Shown here in pieces: positions 17,943 to 26,527 of a stretch of DNA of 64,000 nucleotides. The stretch covers positions 1 to 64,000 of the forward strand of contig JADBKH010000008.1 in NCBI GenBank assembly GCA_014896485.1. The letters run 5' to 3'. Both the position numbers and the translations under genes were made by a program. Every line of letters begins with the position of its first letter. Within the stretch, counting starts at the first letter, position 1. The notes under the pieces are model-generated. The model was not told the DNA's origin. It searched no databases and worked only from the letters and a program-made list of their open reading frames with translations. Source of the DNA: Bacillota bacterium (GTDB lineage Bacteria > Bacillota > Bacilli > Bu12).

Positions 17943-18776
17943 ATGCCACCAAACGACAAGATTCCCCGTACGTTGACCATCGCCGGGTCCGATAGTGGAG
18001 GAGGCGCTGGCATCGAAGCCGATCTGCGCACCTTTGCACTGCTGCACTGCTTTGGCATGGCCGCAGTCACGGCGGTTACGGCCCAAGACACACGGGAAGT
18101 CTACCGCAGCTTGCCGATTGATGGGGAGATGGTCTCCGCACAAATCCAAGCCGTTGCAGAGGATATCGGTATCGATGCGGCAAAGACCGGCATGCTTGGC
18201 ACAGCTGAGACAGTCGACGCTGTCGCCGACACCCTTGCCTCTTCTGGGCCGCTTCCCCTGGTCGTCGATCCGGTCATGGTGGCCAAGGGCGGTGCCCAGC
18301 TGTTGGATCCCCCGGCAGTGGCACGCCTGCGGCAACGACTGCTCCCATTGGCGGAAGTGGTGACCCCCAATCTTCCGGAAGCCGAGGCGCTGGCCAACCG
18401 TCCCATCCAGACCGATGAAGACCGTATCGATGCTGCAAAAGAAATCGCGGCCTATGGGGCCCACTATGTCGTCATCAAGGGAGGCCATGCATCGGGAGAG
18501 CGTGCAGACGATCTGGTGTACCACGACGGTACGATCACCTGGCTTTCTGCACCGCGCTTGGGGACACGCAACACCCATGGGACCGGATGTACCTTCTCCG
18601 CAGCGATCACAGCCGGTCTAGCCTGGGGCCTTTCCGTAGAAGATGCACTGACTGCCGCCAAACGCTACATCACAGCTGCCATCGCTCAAGGCCTACCGTT
18701 GGGACATGGACATGGTCCGACCAACGGTTGGGCTGGTGCAGCCGCATGGCAGGAAGGAGATACATTCCATGGATGA
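17943..18776 (+). CDS. thiD: Hydroxymethylpyrimidine (phosphate) kinase
   Basis: The 277-residue ribokinase-fold enzyme phosphorylates HMP and HMP-phosphate to the pyrophosphate used in thiamine synthesis. Family marks are TIAGSDSGGGAGI at the N-terminus, KTGML, VVDPVMVAKGG, TPNLPEAE, the VIKGGH segment and the anion hole/catalytic base motif THGTGCTFSAAI near residue 220. ATG 17943 follows GGGAGG. It opens the riboswitch-controlled operon and overlaps thiM by 8 bases. Length is normal for ThiD. Confidence 0.96.
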   Translation: MPPNDKIPRTLTIAGSDSGGGAGIEADLRTFALLHCFGMAAVTAVTAQDTREVYRSLPIDGEMVSAQIQAVAEDIGIDAAKTGMLGTAETVDAVADTLASSGPLPLVVDPVMVAKGGAQLLDPPAVARLRQRLLPLAEVVTPNLPEAEALANRPIQTDEDRIDAAKEIAAYGAHYVVIKGGHASGERADDLVYHDGTITWLSAPRLGTRNTHGTGCTFSAAITAGLAWGLSVEDALTAAKRYITAAIAQGLPLGHGHGPTNGWAGAAAWQEGDTFHG

Positions 18777-19608
18777 TACCCTTCGGGAAAATGGCGCTGC
18801 GATCCGAGAACAGATCATCGAACAAAACCCGTTGATCCATCACATCACCAACCTCGTTGTCACCCACAGCACGGCCAATGCTACGTTGGCCTGGGGCGCT
18901 TCTCCAGTGATGGCCGATGCTCCTGAAGAAGTTGCGGAGATGACTAGCGCCGCGCAAGCATTGGTCCTCAACATCGGCACACTCACTTCGTCGACGTTGG
19001 CTGCAATGCGTTTGGCCGCTGCTGCTGCCACCACTGCACACATCCCCATCGTTTTAGATCCAGTAGGAGCTGGTGCTACCGTTTTTCGCACCCAAGCCGC
19101 ACAGCGTTTGGCCTACGAAGCCCATCCCCAGGTTATTCGCGGCAATGCAGGCGAAATCGCGGCGTTGTGTGACAGAGAGCACCAGACACGTGGCGTCGAC
19201 ACGGTTGGGGAAGTGTCCCTTTCCAACCGCATCGACCTCGCCCAAGAAGCGGCCCGGCGTCTGCATACGGTCGTCGCCCTAACCGGTGCCACCGACGTGA
19301 TCACCGATGCAGACCGCATCCTGCTGGTCGAAAACGGCCATCCATTGCTCACCCGCCTCACGGGCACAGGCTGCATGGCGACAACAGCTGTCGCCTGTTT
19401 TTTGGCCACAGGCGCAGAGCCCCTGCTCGCTGCCGCTGCAGCACTGGGCGCTTACGGACTGGCCGCTGAACAGGCCGCTGCGACGGCAACCGGTCCGGGA
19501 AGTTTCGCCATCGCACTGCTCGATCGCATCGCGGCACTCGATACACCGGCACTCCGCGCTGGCTTACGCATTCGGGATGCATCGAGTGAGGAAGGCGAGT
19601 CGATATGA
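18769..19608 (+). CDS. thiM: Hydroxyethylthiazole kinase
   Basis: The 279-residue enzyme phosphorylates hydroxyethylthiazole for salvage into thiamine. It shows the ThiM signatures NPLIHHITNLVV, ASPVMADAPEEV, LNIGTL, VLDPVGAGAT, IRGNAGEIAAL and the catalytic GTGCMATTAV. ATG 18769 lies inside the end of thiD behind AGGAAGGAG, giving tight coupling. With no thiG/thiC here, the operon appears to join salvaged or separately made thiazole and pyrimidine halves. Confidence 0.96.
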   Translation: MDDTLRENGAAIREQIIEQNPLIHHITNLVVTHSTANATLAWGASPVMADAPEEVAEMTSAAQALVLNIGTLTSSTLAAMRLAAAAATTAHIPIVLDPVGAGATVFRTQAAQRLAYEAHPQVIRGNAGEIAALCDREHQTRGVDTVGEVSLSNRIDLAQEAARRLHTVVALTGATDVITDADRILLVENGHPLLTRLTGTGCMATTAVACFLATGAEPLLAAAAALGAYGLAAEQAAATATGPGSFAIALLDRIAALDTPALRAGLRIRDASSEEGESI

Positions 19609-20279
19609 GCCTTCCCAGGGATGAATTGGCTCAGCGACTACGCCTCTATGTGGTGACCGATGCTACGTTGGCACGCGGACGCAGCGATCTGGAGATAGTC
19701 GAAGCGGCGATATCCGGGGGAGCAACCGCCATCCAACTGCGTCACAAGACAGCAGAGGATCGCGCACGCTATGAAGAAGCGGTCGCTCTGGCAAGGTATT
19801 GTCGCAAACGAGATGTCCTTTTTTTCGTCGATGATCGTGTAGACATCGCCTTGGCATCCGGCGCAGACGGCGTGCATTTGGGCCAAAGCGATCTCCCCCT
19901 CCCTGCTGCCCGGCAAATCGCCGAATCTCGGCTACTCATCGGCATCTCTGCCGAAACGCCCCAACAAGCTCGTCAAGCGGCAGACGGCGCTGCCGATTAT
20001 ATCGGCGCAGGGACGGTCTTTCCGACATTGACCAAATCGGACGCAGGTACGCCCATTGGCATCCGTGGATTGGCCGCGATCACCCAAGCCGTCGACCTGC
20101 CGGTGGTCGCGATCGGGGGAATCCAAATCCAAAACATCGCGCAAGTGGTCTCGACCGGTGTCTGTGGCGTCGCAGTCGTCTCTGCGGTCGTGGCTGCTGA
20201 AAAACCAGAAGCAGCAGCACGTGCATTGCGCGATGCATTGGACCGGGCATTGGGAAACCAATTCCCCTCCGACAGGTAA
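19605..20279 (+). CDS. thiE: Thiamine-phosphate synthase
   Basis: The 224-residue TIM-barrel enzyme condenses HMP-pyrophosphate with thiazole phosphate. Recognisable motifs are LYVVTDATLA, IQLRHK, FFVDDRVDIALASGADGVHLGQSDLP, LIGISAET, DYIGAGTVFPT.TK and VVAIGGI. Its ATG overlaps the thiM TGA (ATGA). It ends the riboswitch operon; a GCGGCAG/CTGCCGC hairpin spans its stop codon, with no good T run. Confidence 0.96.
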   Translation: MSLPRDELAQRLRLYVVTDATLARGRSDLEIVEAAISGGATAIQLRHKTAEDRARYEEAVALARYCRKRDVLFFVDDRVDIALASGADGVHLGQSDLPLPAARQIAESRLLIGISAETPQQARQAADGAADYIGAGTVFPTLTKSDAGTPIGIRGLAAITQAVDLPVVAIGGIQIQNIAQVVSTGVCGVAVVSAVVAAEKPEAAARALRDALDRALGNQFPSDR

Positions 20280-20374
20280 GCGGCAGATGCCCTTCAACCT
20301 GCCGCACAAAGCAGGTATACTGCAGCAAAACCCCAAGGGTGGTCAGACCCTTTTCAAAAGAGGGATGGGTTGCA

Positions 20375-20986
20375 ATGAACTTTTTTGAACTTGCCGAAAG
20401 ACGACGCTCGATCGGGAAGGTGACAGATCGTCCCGTTCCGCAAGTGCTGATCGAACATTTGCTACATGCAGCCATCCAAGCACCGAATCACCACCTCACC
20501 CAACCTTGGCGTTTCTTTATCTTGCAGGGCGAAGCCCGAAAACGCTTGGGTACCTGCATGGCCGAAGCAGCTCGGCAACGCGCCGATACTGCCGAAAAAG
20601 AGGAGGCCTACTTTCAACGGGAAGCGGAGAAACCCATGCGCGCACCGCTGTTGATCACCGTCGCCTCGGTCAGTGATCGCGACGATCCGCTCCGCATCCA
20701 CGAAGATCAACTTGCTACAGCAGCAGCAGTCGAAAACCTACTGTTGGCCGCAACCGAAGCCGGACTGGCTGCCCAGTGGCGCACCGGCAAACCTGCTTAC
20801 GACGATCACGTCAAAGCTTTCTTTGGATTGCGCCCCCAGGACAGCATCATCGCCTTCCTCTATATTGGCTACGCTGCAATCGACCCACCGCCCAGAGAAC
20901 GCATTCCTTGGCAGGCCGTTTCGTTTCTCCCAGACAGCACCAATGGCTGGCAGCCGCTCCAGCCACCCCATACCCCCACCTCGTAA
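20375..20986 (+). CDS. Nitroreductase-family flavoprotein
   Basis: A 203-residue FMN-dependent nitroreductase-fold protein. The N-terminus MNFFELAERRRSIG..TDRPVP, the segment AIQAPNHHLTQPWRFFIL and the C-terminal AATEAGLAAQWRTG and IIAFLYIGYA fit the YdjA-like subgroup. These enzymes reduce quinones, nitro compounds or pyrimidine-type substrates with NAD(P)H; the natural substrate is unknown here. I chose ATG 20375, 8 bases or so after AGAGGGATGG; an upstream in-frame GTG at 20339 gives residues that do not fit the family. Confidence 0.88.
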   Translation: MNFFELAERRRSIGKVTDRPVPQVLIEHLLHAAIQAPNHHLTQPWRFFILQGEARKRLGTCMAEAARQRADTAEKEEAYFQREAEKPMRAPLLITVASVSDRDDPLRIHEDQLATAAAVENLLLAATEAGLAAQWRTGKPAYDDHVKAFFGLRPQDSIIAFLYIGYAAIDPPPRERIPWQAVSFLPDSTNGWQPLQPPHTPTS

Positions 20987-21099
20987 GGAAGCAGAACGCT
21001 TTTCTCCGACGGATGCTCCACTTCCTTTTTCGGACGCTTTGGAGAGATTTAGCCAAGAGGACATCGAGATAAAAATCCTTGTCCTCTATGCTTGTCCAC

Positions 21100-21160
21100 A
21101 TCGAAGTTAAAAATCATTTTTTATGTATTGATCTCATTATGATGTTGATATAACATACTT
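21100..21160 (+). promoter_or_regulatory. AT-rich promoter-like region before an MFS gene
   Basis: An AT-rich stretch unlike its surroundings contains TTGATC (21128-21133) and TATAAC/TAACAT (21149-21156), 15-17 bases apart. The match to SigA promoters is partial. Confidence 0.3.
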
Positions 21161-21189
21161 AAAACTGCCCCCAAAGGAGGAGAACGACT

Positions 21190-22575
21190 ATGTCTGCATC
21201 GACAGCCACACAGACAGGAACCATTGCCGCTCGTATCGACCGCTTGCCCCTAACCTGGGTCCAGTACTCGCTGGCGCTGATCACCCAAGCGTGTTATGGG
21301 ATGATCATCGGAACAGATGCTGTCGTCGCAAGGCTTTATCCATTTGTCTGGGAACCCGCCGGCGTGATCACAGCGGGGCAATTTTCCATCCTTCTCGCTG
21401 CCAACACAGGCTTGGGGATCCTCATTGGTGAATACTTGCTCGGTTTCTTCTCCGATCGCTTCGGCCGTAAGCCAACCCTCATCCTTTCTGCTATCCTAAC
21501 CGGCATTTTCCTGTGGCCCATTGCCTTGACGACCAACTTTTCCCTCTTGCTTCTCTTTAATATCCTGTACGCCATTGGAATGGGTGGGGTACTCTCTGCC
21601 AACTCGACGTACATGCATGAGATCTCCCCACCACGTGAACGTGGAAAAGTTTCCCAGCGCACCCAGACACTTGCCGCTTTTCTGCTTGGGGCCGTAGGTA
21701 CAGTGCCTGCCATCTTTTGGGTACCCGATCACTATCAATGGTATGTTTTCCTTTTGGCAGCACTACCCGTCGTCACGTTGATCCCTTTGGTGGCTTTTTG
21801 GCTTCCGGAGTCGCCACGCTGGCTGGAAGCCAAGGGGCGCCTATCGGAAGCAGATGCCGTCGTCAGCAAGTGGGAAGAGCGAATCCGCCAACGTGGGTTT
21901 GAACTGCCTCAGCCAGAATCCGAACGACATACCGTCATTACTTCCGAAAAAGTACCAGTGAAAGAGATCTTTACCGGCAAATACGGCCGCCGGACCGTGA
22001 TCTTGTTGATCTGTTGGATTTTTGGATATGCCGGCATTGTCTACGGAACAGCGGGATTTGTCCCAAGTTACTTGGCTGCCCGGGGGTTTGACCCACAGAC
22101 GACCTTCATCGTTCAGTTCATCGGTTCTGTTTTCGGTGGAGCGTTGGGCATGTTCGTCAGTTCCCTGTTTGGAGAGCGCATCGAACGGCGGGCATTGGTC
22201 ATGGGCGCGGGGATTCTTTTTGCCCTGATGACCTTGGCTCTCTATGTCGTACCGGGAACCATCGGCGTCTCGGTTTTGGTTATCCTTTCCAATGCGCCGG
22301 TCATTCTGTGGCTCTTCAACATGTACAATTACACGGCAAATGCCTACCCAACACGGTTGCGCTCGGTAGGTACCGGGTGGACCGATGGCATCGGCCATCT
22401 GGGATCCATCGCCGGTCCTCTGATCGCAGGCTACTTCTTTGCAACGACCGCTTCTGCGGGACACATCGGATGGCTGCTGTGGATCGCCTTACCCGGTGCC
22501 CTGTTGCCCGGGCTGCTGCTCGGGTTTGCCGGCATCCGGCAGCGCAACGCCATTCTCGAAGAGATATCGACGTAG
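21190..22575 (+). CDS. MFS transporter, sugar/metabolite:H+ symporter type
   Basis: A 461-residue, 12-helix major facilitator carrier. The loop after helix 2 has GFFSDRFGRKPTL (the D-R-x-G-R motif), the helix-4 end has HEISPPRERGKVSQR, and the central loop has WLPESPRWLEAKGRLSEA, all typical of the metabolite:H+ symporter and sugar porter families. In the second half, NYTANAYPTRLRSVGTGW is the matching repeat. Substrate unknown. A strong AAAGGAGG precedes ATG 21190. It stands alone, convergent with the TSUP carrier gene. Confidence 0.9.
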   Translation: MSASTATQTGTIAARIDRLPLTWVQYSLALITQACYGMIIGTDAVVARLYPFVWEPAGVITAGQFSILLAANTGLGILIGEYLLGFFSDRFGRKPTLILSAILTGIFLWPIALTTNFSLLLLFNILYAIGMGGVLSANSTYMHEISPPRERGKVSQRTQTLAAFLLGAVGTVPAIFWVPDHYQWYVFLLAALPVVTLIPLVAFWLPESPRWLEAKGRLSEADAVVSKWEERIRQRGFELPQPESERHTVITSEKVPVKEIFTGKYGRRTVILLICWIFGYAGIVYGTAGFVPSYLAARGFDPQTTFIVQFIGSVFGGALGMFVSSLFGERIERRALVMGAGILFALMTLALYVVPGTIGVSVLVILSNAPVILWLFNMYNYTANAYPTRLRSVGTGWTDGIGHLGSIAGPLIAGYFFATTASAGHIGWLLWIALPGALLPGLLLGFAGIRQRNAILEEIST

Positions 22576-22591
22576 CAGCTTCGCTTTGCTT

Positions 22592-23449
22592 TTACGGGAT
22601 GAATTCGCGAATGCCCAAGGCCATCAAAAGGCCAGCAAAAATCCAGGTAATCCACGCACCGGAAAGGCGTGTCGAAAGGGCAGCACCCAGTTGTGCGCCA
22701 CCGATCATGCCAATGCCGAGCGGAATCGCTGTCCGCCAGACGACATGACCGAGTGCCAGATGCGTACCCAGCCCAAAAAAACTGTTAATCGCGAGGATAA
22801 ATGTCGAAGTGGCTGTGGCAAAATGCATTGGGAGCCCCACCAAGCCCGCCAGTACCGGCACATTGATCACACCACCGCCGATTCCAAAGAGGCTGGAGAT
22901 AAAGCCGATACCCAATCCGATCACCATGGGCCAGCGCAAATCGTAGGAGAACCAATGCGTCGTCCCTTGAAAGGCAACGGTATGACCCACCTGAAACCAG
23001 TGCGTAGGCGGCGTATGTTCTTTGTCCGCTCCGGAGGCAGCGGGAGGATGCCGTTGACGCCAGACCATGTAGACAGCGATACTTAGCTGCAAAATACCAA
23101 AAAGGATCGCAAAAAGGTGTGCGTCGACCCTGCGGACGATAAAAGCACCTACAACCGAGCCGGGCAACGTGGCAATGGCCATCAAAAGCCCGGCTTTGAC
23201 CTCCACACGATGCTGGCGCAGATAGGTGACACTGCCAGAGAGGCCGTTGAGAAAGACGGCAAACAGCGAGGTTCCCGCTGCCTGCATCGGGGTAAAATGG
23301 TATACCCACATGAGCACGGGTACGACCAAAAACGCTCCGCCAACGCCCACCAGCGTCCCTAAAAATCCCGAAAATACGCCCAATAAGAATGAGACCAGTG
23401 TCCAAAGTGTGACCGCCGGAAATGCCCCCTTCTCTCTGCTGGCGGACAA
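22592..23449 (-). CDS. TSUP family transporter (TauE/SafE-like)
   Basis: A 285-residue membrane protein with two homologous halves of about four helices. Each half starts with the TSUP glycine motif: GFLGTLVGVGGAFLVVPVL near residue 30 and SSLFGIGGGVINVPVL near residue 190. Family members export sulphite, sulphoacetate or related anions, or take up sulphur compounds; substrate cannot be inferred. The frame opens at TTG 23449 without a visible ribosome site, and its first 15 residues are not conserved-looking, so the true start may be slightly downstream. Confidence 0.88.
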   Translation of the reverse strand: MSASREKGAFPAVTLWTLVSFLLGVFSGFLGTLVGVGGAFLVVPVLMWVYHFTPMQAAGTSLFAVFLNGLSGSVTYLRQHRVEVKAGLLMAIATLPGSVVGAFIVRRVDAHLFAILFGILQLSIAVYMVWRQRHPPAASGADKEHTPPTHWFQVGHTVAFQGTTHWFSYDLRWPMVIGLGIGFISSLFGIGGGVINVPVLAGLVGLPMHFATATSTFILAINSFFGLGTHLALGHVVWRTAIPLGIGMIGGAQLGAALSTRLSGAWITWIFAGLLMALGIREFIP

Positions 23450-23585
23450 GATAGCCGTTTTAGTCTATCAACGCAGGGAAAGGTACGCAAGGAGAGGCTA
23501 CAACACCCTTCTCAATGCGGTGCTACAATGGAAAGACGAATGGACACAAAACGGTTTTGCAGGTAAAGGAGATGACGGCGCTTCC

Positions 23586-24836
23586 ATGGAAACGTGGCAG
23601 CGAAATCTATACGCCATGGTGATTGTGCAGTTTGTTATGTCGATCGCCTTTTCGACGATGACTCCTTTCTTACCGTTTTTCGTCCAACAGCTCGGTGTCC
23701 CCCATGGCAGCAGTGTCGAAGTCTGGTCTGGTCTTATTTTCTCGGCCAATTTTTTGATGGCAGCGATTCTTTCCCCCTATTGGGGCTACCTTTCCGATCG
23801 CCTGGGCCGCAAGCCCATGGTGCTGCGTTCGACCCTTGCCGTCGCAGTCTTTACGGCGGCGATGGGGTTCTCGCAAAACGTCTACGAATTGTTGGCGGCC
23901 CGCGCGATAATGGGCGCGCTTTCGGGCTTTTCTGCAGCCGCCACCACCCTCGTCGCCACACAAGCACCCCGGGAACGCGTCGGATACTCCTTAGGTTTGT
24001 TACAGACCGGTCAAGTGAGTGGGGCAGTCTTTGGCCCTTTGCTGGGGGGCTTGCTCTCTGACTGGCTGGGAAGCTATCGGTATGTCTTTTGGGTAACCGG
24101 TCTCCTTGCATTCGTCGCCACACTTCTGGTGGTGTTCATGGTACAAGAGCACTTTGTCCCCGCACGGGAGGCTTCCAAACGTCCCTCACTGTTCCGCTCC
24201 TTTGCTACTGTCGCTAGAGAACGCCAGCTTCTGCCCATGTTTGTCGTGCTGTTTATGGGGCAACTCGGCATCATGTCGATCGCACCGGTATTAACGCTGT
24301 ACACCGCGTCGTTGCTTGGAGAGAACCATCCCCACCTTGGCCTGTTGGCCGGCTCTGCGCAAGCCGTCACTGGAATCGCCAATGCGATCGCTTCACCGCT
24401 GATCGGGCGTCAATCCGACCGCATCGGCCAAAAGCGTGTGCTCATTGCCGCCTTGATTGGGGCGGCCTGTTTTTTGGCGCCTCAAGGGCTGGTGGGCAGT
24501 TACCCGATCTTTCTGGGGCTGCGTTTTGGCCTGGGTCTCATGCTGGGCGGCCTGCTTCCCTCGGCAAACGCACTGGTCTCCAAACTGGCACCCCCTTCCA
24601 TGCGCGGTCAAGCCTTCGGCTTAACCGCGTCGACAACCTTTTTGGGCAATTTCGGCGGCCCTCTGTTGGGCGGATTCGTCTCAAGTGCCTATGGTATTCC
24701 GACCATGTTTCTGGTGACTGCCTTCTTGTTGTTCGCCAACGCCTGTTGGGTCTTGCTTGCCGTGCCCAGGTTGGCACCCTCCCCTGCCAGGGCAACATCC
24801 CCCCTTACGCAGCAGGGCAAACACCTGCCTCAGTGA
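23586..24836 (+). CDS. MFS transporter, drug:H+ antiporter-like
   Basis: A 416-residue, 12-helix MFS protein. The first half has WGYLSDRLGRKPMVLRS after helix 2 and AIMGALSGFSAA in helix 4; the helix-5 motif C (LLQTGQVSGAVFGPLLGGLLSD) is characteristic of antiporters of the DHA1 drug-efflux class. The second half repeats the loop as SPLIGRQSDRIGQKRVLI. I chose ATG 23586 (METWQRNLY), close before helix 1; AAAGGAG is 13 bases upstream, a little far. Substrate unknown. The gene lies 35 bases before ilvA and could be co-transcribed. Confidence 0.88.
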   Translation: METWQRNLYAMVIVQFVMSIAFSTMTPFLPFFVQQLGVPHGSSVEVWSGLIFSANFLMAAILSPYWGYLSDRLGRKPMVLRSTLAVAVFTAAMGFSQNVYELLAARAIMGALSGFSAAATTLVATQAPRERVGYSLGLLQTGQVSGAVFGPLLGGLLSDWLGSYRYVFWVTGLLAFVATLLVVFMVQEHFVPAREASKRPSLFRSFATVARERQLLPMFVVLFMGQLGIMSIAPVLTLYTASLLGENHPHLGLLAGSAQAVTGIANAIASPLIGRQSDRIGQKRVLIAALIGAACFLAPQGLVGSYPIFLGLRFGLGLMLGGLLPSANALVSKLAPPSMRGQAFGLTASTTFLGNFGGPLLGGFVSSAYGIPTMFLVTAFLLFANACWVLLAVPRLAPSPARATSPLTQQGKHLPQ

Positions 24837-24871
24837 GTGCACCGAAGATTTCAAGGTCAGGAGGCCTACCG

Positions 24872-26116
24872 ATGGATGCACACATCGCCACACTCACCCG
24901 CTTGATCGAAAAGGCGCGCGAGACAATTACACCTTTTGTCCACCGCACGCCGATGGAACACTCCACCACGCTCTCGACACTCAGCGGGGCCGAGGTCTTC
25001 TTGAAACTCGAAAACCTGCAGAAAACCGGCTCTTTCAAAATTCGCGGCGCAACCTATGCGCTGGCCCGCTTGAGGCAGAAGGGATTTCGTGGAGGCGTGG
25101 TCGCTGCCTCAGCAGGTAATCACGCTCAAGGCGTAGCCTACGCAGCCTCCCAATTCGGCTTTCCAGCAACCATCGTCATGCCCGTCCATGCTTCTTTGGC
25201 CAAAGTGGAAGCAACCAAGGGATACGGTGCTGCCGTCGAGCTGGTCGGTCAGGATTTTGGGGAAGCCTACACATATGCTCAGGCGCTGGCTGCTAAAAAC
25301 ACAATGCGTTTTATCCCTGCCTTCGACGATCTGGCCGTGATCGCAGGGCAAGGTACCGTTGGCTTGGAGATCGTCGAGCAGCTGCCTGACGTCGACGCCA
25401 TTGTCGTTGCGACAGGAGGGGGTGGCCTGATCGCAGGCATCACCGCTGCCGTCAAAGCGCAGCGCCCAGAAGTCGCCGTCTACGGAGTGCAGGCGCAAGA
25501 CGCCGATGCCATGGTACGCTCTTATCAAACCGGACACCTTACAACAGGGGGAGTCGCCACCATCGCCGACGGTATCGCCGTCGGTCAGCCCGGCCGGCTT
25601 CCTTTTGCTGTGATCCGTCACCACGTCGACGGCTTGGTGACCGTCACGGATGAACAGATCGCTACAGCCATGCTGCTTTTACTGGAACGTTCCAAACAAG
25701 TGGTCGAAGCAGCCGGTGCGGCTCCGTTGGCTGCATTGTTGGGTGGGGAATTGCCCCTGAAAGGAAAACGCGTGGCGCTTGTCCTTTCCGGTGGAAACGT
25801 GGATGTCGTCTTCCTCCAACACGTGTTGGAATATGCCTTACAGGCTGAAGGGCGCTACTGGCGTACGCAAGTGATCCTCACCGATCGACCTGGCAGCCTC
25901 GCCACCTTGCTCATGCTGGTGGCTTCGACCGGTGCCAACTTACTCTCGATCGAGCACCACCGCGAAGGTCGGCGATCGGCCGTCTCACGCATCGAAGTTG
26001 AACTGGCACTCGAAACCTCCGGCTCAGCGCACATCGCACAACTGAAGCAGTTGTTGCAGCAGGAAGGCTATACGCTCAGCGAGACTGAATCGTCTAACGC
26101 AGCGCCCCATCGGTAA
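24872..26116 (+). CDS. ilvA: Threonine dehydratase with C-terminal ACT domain
   Basis: The 414-residue PLP enzyme deaminates threonine to 2-oxobutyrate, the first step to isoleucine. The PLP lysine lies in GSFKIRGA near residue 58, the phosphate-binding loop is TGGGGLIAG near 185, and SAGNHAQGVA is the family asparagine loop. A C-terminal ACT-like domain (about 330-405, VILTDRPGSLATLLMLV..TGANLLSIEH) suggests allosteric control by an amino acid. This single-ACT form occurs in Firmicutes and archaea. ATG 24872 follows AGGAGG. The last 23 bases overlap the convergent cytochrome gene. ilvD lies 20 kb away. Confidence 0.93.
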   Translation: MDAHIATLTRLIEKARETITPFVHRTPMEHSTTLSTLSGAEVFLKLENLQKTGSFKIRGATYALARLRQKGFRGGVVAASAGNHAQGVAYAASQFGFPATIVMPVHASLAKVEATKGYGAAVELVGQDFGEAYTYAQALAAKNTMRFIPAFDDLAVIAGQGTVGLEIVEQLPDVDAIVVATGGGGLIAGITAAVKAQRPEVAVYGVQAQDADAMVRSYQTGHLTTGGVATIADGIAVGQPGRLPFAVIRHHVDGLVTVTDEQIATAMLLLLERSKQVVEAAGAAPLAALLGGELPLKGKRVALVLSGGNVDVVFLQHVLEYALQAEGRYWRTQVILTDRPGSLATLLMLVASTGANLLSIEHHREGRRSAVSRIEVELALETSGSAHIAQLKQLLQQEGYTLSETESSNAAPHR

Positions 26117-26462
26117 CCCACTGTCGAATCAGGGCGGCTTCTTGCGCGGTCAACCTTTCGTTCATCGAACCTCCCGGCTGGGTTTTTAAGACCAGCCAGG
26201 ATTCTGCATCACCTGGCGAGACGAAACGCAGCACTTCTTCATAACTGGTCAAAGGTGCCTGCGCCTCTATGCCGTTGGGACCGTGGCACATCATACAACG
26301 CTGGGCGAAGATAGGCGCAACCTGCTCGTAGTGCACTTTTGGGGCAGGTGGGGGAGCTTGCTGCGGTGGTTTTTGCGGATGTGCCGCCGATCCGCACCCT
26401 GTCAATCCCAGGAATGTGCCGATCAGCAAGATGCCCACCCATCTTTTTCTCTTGATGCGCAT
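26094..26462 (-). CDS. Mono-heme c-type cytochrome lipoprotein
   Basis: A 122-residue secreted lipoprotein: basic start MRIKRKRW, hydrophobic segment, lipobox LTGC, then a proline-rich linker (PPQQAPPPAPK). The globular part has one heme c site, CMMCH, near residue 57, and a likely axial methionine in GGSMNE near residue 98. It would sit on the outer face of the membrane and shuttle electrons, possibly to the ba3 oxidase CuA site. I chose ATG 26462; a longer frame reaches 26513 but its N-terminus spoils the signal peptide. The C-terminus overlaps the end of ilvA. Confidence 0.87.
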   Translation of the reverse strand: MRIKRKRWVGILLIGTFLGLTGCGSAAHPQKPPQQAPPPAPKVHYEQVAPIFAQRCMMCHGPNGIEAQAPLTSYEEVLRFVSPGDAESWLVLKTQPGGSMNERLTAQEAALIRQWVTDGALR

Positions 26463-26481
26463 GGCCTCTGCCTCCGCTTTT

Positions 26482-26511
26482 GGTCTATGCGCTCGTCCAC
26501 CCGCATAGACC
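26482..26511. repeat. Inverted repeat between cytochrome and pseudouridine synthase genes
   Basis: Perfect 10-base arms GGTCTATGCG / CGCATAGACC with a 10-base loop. Neither strand has a T run after it, so it is not a classical terminator; it may be an mRNA-stabilising or processing hairpin. Confidence 0.55.
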
Positions 26512-26527
26512 ACTGCGGCTTGCAGTG

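Noticed and set aside
20279-20355. Terminator after thiE (GCGGCAG/CTGCCGC and AAGGGT/ACCCTT hairpins)
   Set aside because: The first hairpin has no T run and the second has only a 6-base stem with four T, so I did not list either as a terminator.
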